Source of the DNA: Rhynochetos jubatus
Lineage: Eukaryota; Chordata; Aves; Eurypygiformes; Rhynochetidae
Direction: 5' to 3'
Assembly (NCBI GenBank): GCA_027574665.1
Contig: CM050666.1
Coordinates: forward strand, 8,618,001 to 8,682,000
Length of the DNA stretch: 64,000 nucleotides
Both the position numbers and the translations under genes were made by a program. Below, in pieces: positions 54,004 through 64,000 of the stretch. The stretch's first letter is position 1; each line of letters opens with the position of its first letter. Below the pieces are notes generated by a model. That model saw only the letters and a list, made by a program, of their open reading frames with translations, searched no databases and had not been told where the DNA came from.

Positions 54004-57000
54004 AAACTAAAGACATAGTCTTTTTGTTGTATTCCAGTAAAGCTGCTTCATTGTAACCAAGCACATTGCACAATGCCAGTTTTCAGGCTCTAGTGTCACT
54101 GGGAAATTCTCACTCGAGTAACTTCCATTCAGCCCTAGCCAAGAGCATTAGAATATGTATTAAGCTGACATGCCATTACCCAGAGAACAGCACCCTAACC
54201 AATCCATTTCAAACATCAATGAAGTTATTATACAGACCCAAAATTCAATACTGAGGACACATCTTTGAAGTAATCTAAAATACTGTCACTTGGAGAAAAT
54301 TATTCACTAAAGCCACCTTCTTTTCAGGGTATTTGTACTTTTTTTAAATAAGCAAACAAAAACTATGACAAAAATTATGCAACTAACAGAAAAGAGGCTT
54401 ATATAAAGTAAATAGTGCCTTCTGTTTGCAACAAGCTGGAAGCACGTGGTAAACATCTCCCCTCCCCCTCTTTTTTTTTTTTTAAGTGCAACTCTTCCAG
54501 CTAACAAATCAACTTCATAAGAGGTTTGCAGGTGAGCAGTGGTGCCCTTCTTGGTGTGGCCACTCTCCTGGCACCACTGAGCAGGAAAATTGATAGGACA
54601 CAGTGCAAATTTTACAGTGAGCAGTTCAGACACCAAACGCTGCCTAAACTTGCACACTTTAACTTCACTTTTTGGAACACCCAGTACGTACAAGTGCAAC
54701 ACAAGCTCAAGATGCACCGAGCAGTAAGTTTAATGCAACTTAGCAAGATTTATGGGGAGTTTCTATTCAAACAACTACCTTCCTCAGACTTTCAGAAACA
54801 TCACTTGTCATGCAGCCTGGGGACAGCTCCCCAAAAGTGGCCTTGCATTAATCAAACCATGCAGCACCAGCAGATTATCCTCTTTCAGAAGGGGCTGCTA
54901 ATGGGTTTTTAGTGACAAAGAGTAGGGGCAAGAACCTGTTCGCAATGAGTAACCTCTCCATCAATACCCTCTCTACAGAGCAGTTCCCTCAGCAAGTCAC
55001 AGGTGTCACAATTGCTCCAGACCATCAGCAGAGGAATGGGGCTGAGACCCAGGAAAGACCCTGACAAGGGAAGTAATAGTCTACAGGGAGAAGGTACCTT
55101 GCATCAGACTGGGAACAGGAATTTGCCTGCAACAGCTCCCTGGCAACCAAAGAGGAACTGCCAGGACCTGCCTGCAGGGTTAACTTGTGTATCGACAATT
55201 CCTACAGCATTCACCCTTCTGCCTACTCCTTCAAACTGTACCTGTCAGGTGACCAAGGGCTCCAAGCTGCCAGGGGACCCACCATGGTTACAGTCACTGC
55301 GCTGACAGAGCTGCGTACACTAGCACTCTGATGTATGCGTACTACCAGAGCAACGAGGAAGCAGAGGACAGAAGTACCACGGTATTCACATGAGATCTTT
55401 GAAACAAAACACCTAAGGAGCAGCGGCCAGGACAGCAATCTGACACCATCTCCAACACGCTGCATTAAACCACTGCACAGGAACCACCAAGAGAGCAAAT
55501 TGAGTTTTCACCAGTGTTCAGGGTGACAAGCAGCTTACAACAGTTTGCTCTGTTTCACACAAAACGGTGTGTCACGTGCCGCCCTGCCATGGAGGGACCG
55601 TGAAGCCTGCCTGGAAAGCCAGCCTAACTTCAGCTTTTGAGTGTGCCCCCCTTCCCTACTTTCCACTAAGTCTCCTGGCTTTTTGATGATTACCAACGTC
55701 ATTAGTAGCAGCAAACAAGATTCACCCTCCTCCTTACTCCAATGAGGACTCACGGAGCATTCTTACCCCAGTGAGGAAGCAGGGAAAGCCAGGAATGGTA
55801 ACGGGATGAGACCAGCCAGACCCAGCAAGGGCCCGAGACCCAGCTCGTTCAAGGGCAACCTGGGGAGGAAGCAGAAGTCTGGGGGAAGAAGAGATGATAA
55901 GGAGTGGCCAAAAGACAGAGGAAGAACTCTGAGGGGAACAAGGGAAGCCTCACAGTTGGGAGAGGACAAGTAGAGGAGTGTTTTTAGTTTTAATATGCCA
56001 GGGAGAGATGGACTGGGAGAAGGCAGGTAGGAGGCCTTGCTGCACTGAAGCGTCACACATTTATCTACAAATTTCTCTCATGTACTTTTTTTTTTACCTT
56101 CCAGCAGAAATACATCAGATGTCCTATGTGTGTGCAGAAACTTCCCACATCTGTACTTAGTGGACAATGTTTACAATACATTCCACTTGCAATGTTTCTT
56201 ACCACCTAGTGAATAGACAGCGATAAGCACCTGGAAGCATCGCTGTTGCTAGCAACAGACACAGCTCAAGGTCCACTCCTCGGCGCTAGAGCCATGCACG
56301 CTTCTGGCACATCACCTGCTTTCATCCAAGCCCACACAGCGCAGGGATTATTTACTCTGCCAAAATGATCAGAGATATTTAACCTGCCCAAGGACTTTCC
56401 ACCTGCCTCCCTACAGTGGAGGGGACAGAAATCAATCATTATCAAGAAAGAACAAGAAACTCTTACAGCTCCTTTTCCTCTCTGCTCTGTGAGGAACGTG
56501 CCTAGCTAGAGAGACTCCAGCAGAAGCAAATAGCCTGCGACCTCAGAGATAACAAGAAGGGGAAGTAAACAGAGAGTACACACCTCTCCTGGTCTAGACC
56601 CCTCAACAGGGCAAGAATCACAGGATGTCCAAATATACCTTTCCTCTTTATATTGCCACTTTATATTATCTAAGACATATAGAGTGTTATCTGGGATTTA
56701 AATTGGCAGACAGTCCTTGTATCACCTCAGACTTTGCACATGGAAGACTTGAAAATCACATCACTCACTGGGAAAGAGAGAGCAACTTTTGGTTTATTTA
56801 TCCCAAACTTCAGAGTAACTTTTTCCTGACATTCTCTTCTCACGGACATAGTCAACAAACACACAGGATGTCAAATTACCTCTCCACAGCTGTGCTAGCA
56901 CACTTGTCTGCATGCAATGCACCAGAACAGGGTTCTCCAAGACAAGAGCCAGTACCAAACCCTTCTTCAGCCTGACTATGGGCTCTCAGAGCTTGTACTG

Positions 57001-60000
57001 ACTCTCGGCAGCAAGAAGAGTGCTACACCCTTAAGTATGTGTGAACTTCTTTACAATTTTTTTCAATCTAACAAGAAGATGCCATGCAACATGGCGTAGA
57101 GAGGGACACCAAATCAGGCAGCCTAGGACCTTTATTCCAGATGCTTTCTCTAGAACAACAAATAAAACCAGGGAGCCTCATAGCACAGAACACGCTACAT
57201 GTTCGTCATAGACCTTCCAAGAACAAGAAAGAAAAAGAAAGTCATTAACCGCGTGGTTACGATGCCAGTGACCACATTCCAAAAGTCATGGCACAGTTAA
57301 GGTACCTCACTGCTACACCCACAGCACGCTATGCCCTCTTCATAGCAGATGAGAAACGTGGAGTTAGAATTATTCAAAACTACTGGAATGGAAATCACAC
57401 ATCAATTTCATGAACAAGCAAAGAAAGTCTTAACATTTCTTGGCTTGATGAGCATCTGTCACATTTAAAGGAAGACAAAAAACCCCTTTCTGGTTTCTTA
57501 AAGTGTGGAAACAGCACAGGGAGCATTTCCCCAGCAATGATCCTCCTACACTTGGCTAACTAGTTTGCTGCCATTCCAAATGCCCTGGAAACATCAGTGG
57601 GATGCACGTGCCACAATTAAAAGCTGGTGTATTCAACCACACTGCTGAACGACCAGATGTTTGTCCTCCAACTACTGTACAACTCCCTCTGCACAAATGC
57701 CCCCACAGCACTGCATTCCCTGACTGGCAATAGTTTGGAAGTTTGCAACAGGTAAAACTCAGTATCACTTTCTGAACCAAAACAGTGAAGCTTTTCTAGA
57801 CACAGTACAATTATTTAGCTCTCTTACAAAAGCTTTTAAAACCAGTTTTCAAGGTTCTCTTATCACTCCAACTATCTTTCATGTCTTCATCCTTCACATC
57901 CCAACCTGCTAGAGCAGACATCACTGAGGTCTCATCAATACAATTCAGAGCACAGAAATGCAGACGCAGTAATTCAGAAGAGGGGGGTCACAACCACACA
58001 CAGAATTTGCATCCAACGCGTAGAACACATGGCAAAATAACGGTACACAAATGATGCTCAACCTTCTCTGCAGTGCTCTACAAACCATCGTTCCAACACA
58101 CGGTTCATAAGGCTCGCACAAAATGCCTATTCTGGAAAGAGCACAGAGCAGGACTCTGGAAGGGGCAGGTAAAGCAAACCAAGTCAACTATTTCTAGATA
58201 TTAAGCTATGCAGGTTGCACAGACAGTGCACCCACTACTAGGAGAGATCTCTCCCATTTTCCTGCTGTTACGGAACTCACATTTTATCATTGTCACAATT
58301 CCAGGTTACTTTAAAAGATCCTGCTACGACTACCTTCCACAGTAATCTCAATAATTTAAAAAAAAGTACCAATGACAACAGAGCTGCAACCTGCCTCTGT
58401 AAGCCTACAGCAATTCTGATCCAATTTCAGCTTTAGTTAATTGAGACATTTCTGAAAAGAAAGGAAGATTGGTCATTCCCGAGGAGTTAAGGGTTTCCAG
58501 CCTGAACTCGTACTGACCCCACGGCTGAGGCAGCCACGCCGGCCTGACACTTCCATAGGAACCCATTAAAGCCTACTGAGGCACGGGGCCATGGAACAGC
58601 CTGCTGCAGACAAAACAGTCTCAACATGACAGGTGCCCGAAGCCATTCCATGAAAAACGTGACTTGGGACTGTTTGGTTAAAACAACTACCATCCTTTTC
58701 ACACTCAAAGCCTAACAGTGTGTGACCTGTGTACCAGACAGGTACAATGCAACGTTTTCTCCCATGAGGAGGATACACTATCATCACACGAGAACAAAAC
58801 CCCCCAACATTTAGCCTTAAATCATCACTCTCCCAGATTTAAATCAAACTTAGTGTCAGTAACTACTTCAGAGCTGAAAACTCAAGACTAATCTCCTCTA
58901 AATACTTACTGTCACTAAAAATAAAAGTAGGACTTAGCTTGAATTTTCTGTCTTTGCTTCAAACTACACAAGTCCATTTCCCAGTGTGCTTTGGTACAAG
59001 TGAATCCAGATTTAAAATGCTTTTTATCATTCTCTAAAAGAGTATGTAGAACACTGAGCTCTAATTTGGGAATCCTGACATGGACACATGCTGGTTATCG
59101 ATATCCAAGGAAAAAAAAAAATTCCACATTAGACTTTAGGGCACTGATGACATCCACCTTCACAGAAGTCAGTGACTAAACTTACTGATCAAGAGTGTAG
59201 CATAAACCTTATCAAGTATGCAGTTTCATTTTATTTACCATCTAGATGAAAGGAAGTGAAATATGAGAAGGATGTCTACATTTCACACCTTCTCCCTGGA
59301 AGTCCAGTGTTCAAAGCATCTGTTTCTTATTCTCCTGGACCAGAAATTTCACAGCCTGACAAAAAATTATAATTAAAATGCATCTCCTGCAGTTTTTCCA
59401 ATTTAGTAAATCAGGCTTCCTACCTTGCTGCACCTACAAACAGTAATTGATGTGTCACATTCCCCTCAATGAGCCACATTGCCTCCCCATTCATACCCTG
59501 CAGGGTAGAAAGCAGCAGCAGCAGGGCTGTTTGGCTCAGGGGCTGCACAAGACGAGCAGCACAGAAGCACAGCCAGGCATGCCCCTTCCCGTGATGGCAA
59601 GCCTTCAGGTGCACGGCACCTCAGCAGCAAGAGATGAATTAGCCCCTGGAGGTGCTTCTTCCTTTCTGCTAAGTAAGCCACCCCTCAAGGTCTCCCAACA
59701 GACACAAAACACCCACCTGTATCATACAGAGGTTCTGAGTTCAGCAATTCAAGCCCCACCCATCCACATTTCCTTGCATACCAAGTGCTCAAAATTTTGC
59801 CCCTTTTCTCTAACTGAAGAGGTTCCAAATTGCAGAAATGAAGGAATGAAGGCTTTTTTACAGTTCTCAAAGCACATGTACTAGGAGGAAGGCTGTCTGC
59901 AGTTTCTCTGCAAGAGCCTTGTAACTTCGTCAAGAGAACTATGGAACAAAACCCTAACCACATTTCACAATCAATTTATTTACATTAGATTTCCCTGAAC

Positions 60001-60364
60001 AAACAACACGCAAATGGAAACCATAAACCATCTACTTGAAAAGACAACAGGCAGCAGACAACTGTAATGTCTGCTAAAAGCTAGAGTGGATGTGACTTAC
60101 CACCTTTCTCGTTTGAGCCGGTCACTTGAACAGAGGGGTTCTGGAACCTAATAAAACACTATCAAAACCAGGATTCTGTTCACTCCAAGCTGTGTGAAAT
60201 AACATGCATCCTCCTAAATTAACAGATTGGTTTTAACAGCATCGTCTGAGCTTAAGGTGTGCACACCAGATTTTTAACTTGTTTTTTAAGTCTATGCCTG
60301 GAATTGTTCAGCATCTTCAAGAAAATGCTTGACTGTTTTCACTTCAAGTTTCACCTTGTTCAGC

Positions 60365-61094
60365 AAAGGAAGCGCAAAGCCCTGCACGTGACACCAATAC
60401 ACCCAGCTAGAAAGCAGCTCGGCAGAGAAGGACCAGGCTCTGACAGACACAGGGTGAATGCGAGCCAGCCACCTGCTTTTGCAGCAAAGGTGGTGAACGG
60501 TGTCCTCGGCTGCATTAGGTTAAGTACTGCCGGCAGGTGAAGGGAGGTGATCCTTCACCTCTATTTAGTGCTGGTGAAGTGAGAGCCCTGTGTGCACTTC
60601 TGGGCTCCTCAGAACAAGAGGGACATGGATATACTGGAGAGAGCCCAACAAAGGGCCACAAAGATGATTAAGGGACTCGAGTAGCTCTCATCCAAGGGAA
60701 GGCTGAGAGACCTGGAACTGTTCAGCCTGAAGAGCGAAGGAAGGAGGGGCAGGCATCTTCTCAGTGTAAATAAATACCTGAAGGAAGGGTGCAGAGACAA
60801 CAGAGCCAGGCTCTGAAGCAGTGGCCAGGGACAGGGCAAGAGGCAATGGGCACAAACCAAAACACTGGAGGTTCCATGTGAACATCAGCCAACACTTTTT
60901 CATTGCGAGGGTGACCGACCACTGGCACAGATTGCCAGCGAAGCTGCAGAGTCTCCATCCCTGGAGACATTCAAAAGCCATCGGGGACATGGTGCCCGGC
61001 AATCAGCTCTAGGTGGCCCTGCTTGAGCAGGCGGGCTGGGCCACATGACCTCCAGAGGCCCTCTCCAACCTCAACCACTTGGTCATTCTATTCC
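60365..61094 (+). mobile_element. CR1 LINE, 5'-truncated 3' end
   Basis: This is the 3' end of a CR1 non-LTR retrotransposon in plus orientation, antisense to ARVCF. Recognisable CR1 landmarks occur in order: a stretch like CGCAAAGCCCTGCAC, then GGAGGTGATCC, TTCTGGGCTCCTCAGAACAAG, GGGCCACAAAGATGATTAAGGGACT, AGGCTGAGAGACCTGGAACTGTTCAGCCTG, AATACCTGAAGGAAGGGTG, GGTGGCCCTGCTTGAGCAGG, CCTCCAGAGGCCC and the terminal CATTCTATTCC. Two remnants of the ORF2 reverse-transcriptase C-terminus are open in different frames. One ends at 60540. The other, at 60821-61012, carries ARGNGHKPKHWRFHVN and RVTDHWHRLP and ends at the usual stop before the 3' UTR. The frames are broken by substitutions and indels, so the copy is dead. 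The left boundary is approximate. Confidence 0.93.
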
Positions 61095-63661
61095 ATTTTA
61101 GCCACCAAAACATAGCCTACTGTTTCTGAAATTATAAATCTGCATTCCAGTTCCTCTCTAGACACTCCCCACCCACCTAAAGCAAGCCAAGAGGAAACAA
61201 AAAAACCTCAAAGCCTTTCTGAATTGCCTCCCCCACATTCAAATCTGCAGCAGCTATAAATGCTGCATAGTTATTATCTTTACTTGTGGCTAAACAAACA
61301 TACTTCAGTCAGCACTGCTTTCTTACTGTGACACAGAAGATCCTGAGTTTCCTTTTGCTCATCAGACAGGCAAATGCAGGCATAAAAATAAGACTTGGAA
61401 AACTTTAGAAAAGTTTGTCTTCCAGATACCTACTGAATGCACAACTTGTCTGTCCAAATACTTAAGTCAGTATGTTATAATCTGAAATGATACAGATTAA
61501 AACAAGAGATTTGTTTGAATATCCGTTCCATGTAAAGCATCTCTCTACTCCTTCTACGTATTTTCAGGTATGGTCTGAAAGTTAGACTTCTGAAACACCA
61601 GAAGTACTGAAGTTTTCCTTCTGATAACCCCCAAGTTGCATTCCCTTACTTCCTCACTGCAGAGCACAGCATCCAGGAATGCTTACCTTTATCTCAATAA
61701 TAAAGCGTTGTCAGTCCCTCCAGAATTCATTCCCTTTGGTAAAAGAGCAAAAGGATCTTTCAAAATTATCTTTAGCAGCTGACCAGAAAAGCTGAGAGGT
61801 GCTTAAAGCAGCTGTCCTTAAAGCCTGCCCATTCTTTCTCACCTCCTCTCTCCCCACCTGTATCAGACAGCCTAGCAAAGCTGTCTCTGCACACCTTCAC
61901 AACTGTGATCTTAACACGATTGCTTTAAGAAGCCAAGGCATGCAAACATACACTCCACAATCTCTCTAAGAAGCTCCTTAAAATCCAGCTCTTCATCAAT
62001 CATCATTATAAACCCTCTTCACTCTCTGCCTCTGACCTGACTTACTTAGAGAACAGGTTGCTGAGGTTCCCATCCTGCAAATCAACCCCCTTTAATCACA
62101 TGGCCCCAACAGTGGGTTAAGAGGCATGTTCTCACACAGGTTCTTTGTATCTGCAGTATATTCCTAACACTGTAACAAATATCTGCTCTCTGTCACACTT
62201 CTGCACTTGTCTAACCTTCACATCACCGCTGTCTAGAATTAATTTCACATAATTTCTACCAAGCTGTCTCCATGGTATTGACACAACTCCCCATATTATT
62301 ATATGTTGACATTCACAGCCACTTCATGAGGAAGAAGGTCCTTGATTAGATTCTGTATCAGTAGCCACAGTACGCTCTGATGTGCTGCTCACTAAATTGG
62401 TCCTTGCTGTTGTCAGACAAAAGTGCAACTGATACACCGCACACAATCCTCATTCACCACGTTTCAATTAAACTTCTCTAACGAGGAAAGACTGAACTCG
62501 AGTGACAGCATAATCACCAGATGGCTGAAAGTTCAACTCAGCACCAGCAAAAATAACTTGCTGTGCCATCAACACCCTCCTCTTAACAGTCTCCTGCTCT
62601 TACTTTGGTAGAAATTCCCTGGCCCCCAAAGCAAAAAGCCCCAAATACAACACAGAGCCTGGAGCTAATCTGACAGTTTGCAGCACTTAAACCACCTGCA
62701 AGGCCTTTTGGAGTGTAAAGATGATGCAACATGAAGCACACAGAATTTCATCAAAACACCCTGAGCAGCATCACCTTGTCCCCAGCCAGCTTCTGACACC
62801 ACCTTTTCTGCTCCGCAGTGATTTCAAAGCATACCAAGTGCTGGCGGTGATCACTGGTATCTATCGCAAAGGCCTGCAGAAAACTGAGGAGACACTTCAC
62901 CTTGCCACTGCTACTGACTCATTAGCTTTCCAAAGGCAACTCCGCAGGAGGTATAGCTGCTCTCCTGAAGGGCCACACTACTCCATGGTCATTGCTCAGA
63001 CATCAGCCCCAATCTGAGGGACAGAGGAGCCTCCAAGCCTCAGTGCTAGGCAGTGTTTACCTACTCAGGTGGATGGCCTCCCCTTCTGCAGAACTACAAA
63101 AAAAGCTGAAATTTTCAAAAACATATTACAAGCCAGGCATACAGCAGCTCCCAGACATGCTTTCTGCTGTGAGCTAAGAAATATTTGGCTTTGTATTGTA
63201 TTGTCCCTCCAAAATACTGAGTACCAGACTATAGAGGTTTATCTTCTCTACATCCTACATTACTTCAACAGACAGCTAAATATAGTAAAATGGTGAATAT
63301 TTAGCATATCTTTAAAGCAACAATTTCCCTCCCGATTAATTTCTAGTTCCTCAGATTAATTATCTACTCAAATTTTCTTGATGCACACACTGCAAGAAGC
63401 TGAATGCGTTTCCTGTAAATTAAATTGCCTTCAGAAACAATGATACTCCTAAAAGAACTTTCACTAAGCAAAGAATCAAAAATTCATTGCCTGGATGGGT
63501 AGAAGGCAGAAACCAATTTCTCTGGACAGTAAACTCCAGAGCCTGAATCCAAACAATAAGCTGCTTTCACTTGTCCTCAGGGTAATGACCCTAACATAAT
63601 AGCAAGAAGCAGTTCTCCGCTGGCCTAAATAAGAATGGAACTCAACAGACACTCCACACCT

Positions 63662-63691
63662 CCCCCCGCCCCGCCCCCCCCCCCCCCCCCC
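63662..63691 (-). repeat. C-rich tract (G-quadruplex on the minus strand)
   Basis: Six C, then G, then four C, G and a run of 18 C. On the minus strand, the sense strand of ARVCF, this is a long G tract that could form a quadruplex in DNA and in the pre-mRNA. Such runs are also prone to assembly length errors. Confidence 0.7.
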
Positions 63692-63937
63692 AAGAAAAAA
63701 TCAGGGATAATCACTATCGCTCTTCACTGCAGCCACTGTGGACCAGTCCTCAGGAGTCTGTATGTCTACTGAGCCTGCAGAAGGTCCAGACCTGTTTCTG
63801 TCACTTGTAGTGACAAAGCTCCTGCAAATTTCTGTCATACCCAATTGTAAACTTCAGTAGAAAAGCAGAAAGCAGACCCTCTGCAGAGGGATCAAGTACG
63901 TCCTTCTCTCTGTCAGAACACAAGTATCAAGAGAGCA

Positions 63938-63975
63938 GTTGCAACTGTATGCTGTTGCAACTGTATGCTGTTGCA
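63938..63975. repeat. 16-bp tandem repeat, 2.4 copies
   Basis: The unit GTTGCAACTGTATGCT is present perfectly at 63938-63953 and 63954-63969, followed by a partial third copy GTTGCA. The unit contains the palindrome GTTGCAAC. Perfect identity between copies suggests a recent duplication. The repeat sits close to the right edge of the window. Confidence 0.85.
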
Positions 63976-64000
63976 CTCGGGAGCAGGAAGAAGAAAGCAC

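Larger units (their letters stand above)
20580..64000 (-). other. Large 5' intron of ARVCF (incomplete, more than 43 kb)
   Basis: Everything right of the acceptor at 20580-20582 is inferred to be intronic or 5' gene sequence. I searched by eye on the minus strand for the expected first coding exon, using the Lys-Glu-Gln-Glu codon pattern of its coiled coil, and did not find it. The open frames here are short, have no recognisable domains and look like chance. Recognisable contents are listed separately: LTR-like repeat, microsatellite, purine tracts, CR1 LINE and homopolymers. A non-coding first exon or alternative promoter inside the stretch cannot be excluded, but no CpG-island-like block is evident. 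Confidence 0.65.

Noticed and set aside
62560-62620. Possible match to the N-terminal coiled-coil exon (minus strand Glu-Gln-Glu codons)
   Set aside because: A stop codon directly precedes the Glu-Gln-Glu codons and the surrounding residues do not fit the conserved ARVCF N-terminus.
1-64000. CRISPR arrays, tRNA or rRNA genes, bacterial operons
   Set aside because: No spaced direct-repeat array, no convincing tRNA B-box in context and no rRNA-like sequence was seen. The exon-intron structure shows a vertebrate genome.

Overview
The window is vertebrate genomic DNA, most probably from a bird. Three lines of evidence point there. Short coding exons with canonical GT-AG splice sites sit in very long introns. 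The only well-preserved interspersed repeat is a 5'-truncated CR1 LINE, the typical retroposon of birds and other sauropsids. Overall repeat density is low. No prokaryotic gene organisation, rRNA, tRNA or CRISPR array is visible.

All protein-coding evidence belongs to one gene on the minus strand, ARVCF. It is a delta-catenin (p120 family, armadillo repeats) that binds the juxtamembrane tail of classical cadherins. In transcription order, right to left, the exons are 20421-20579 (53 codons, acidic N-terminal segment), 10823-11430 (202 codons plus 2 nt, tyrosine-rich linker) and 2008-2507 (166 codons plus flanking partial codons, start of the armadillo domain). Their phases (0, then 2, then 1) join perfectly and give about 422 contiguous residues. 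The first coding exon (the conserved N-terminal coiled coil) was looked for and not found, so it probably lies beyond position 64000. The rest of the armadillo domain and the C-terminus lie to the left of position 1.

Layout: 1-2007 is the start of the intron that follows the armadillo exon. 2508-10822 and 11431-20420 are complete introns of 8315 and 8990 bp. 20580-64000 is inferred to be part of one large 5' intron of more than 43 kb. That intron holds a GC-rich, LTR-like repeat with degenerate internal tandem units (about 23800-24645), a TG/TA microsatellite (26641-26726), purine-rich and G-quadruplex-capable tracts (31185-31220, about 32865-33043, 63662-63691), the antisense CR1 (about 60365-61094) and several motif clusters that could be enhancer or insulator sites: an AP-1/TEAD pair, a homeodomain P3 dimer site and a CTCF-like core.

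No clearly new biological system was found. The most interesting observations are the tyrosine-rich ARVCF linker compared with the Gly/Pro-rich mammalian form, the LTR-like element, a 180-codon open frame nested in an intron on the sense strand, and a 20-bp perfect palindrome. All non-coding calls were made by eye and are of modest confidence.
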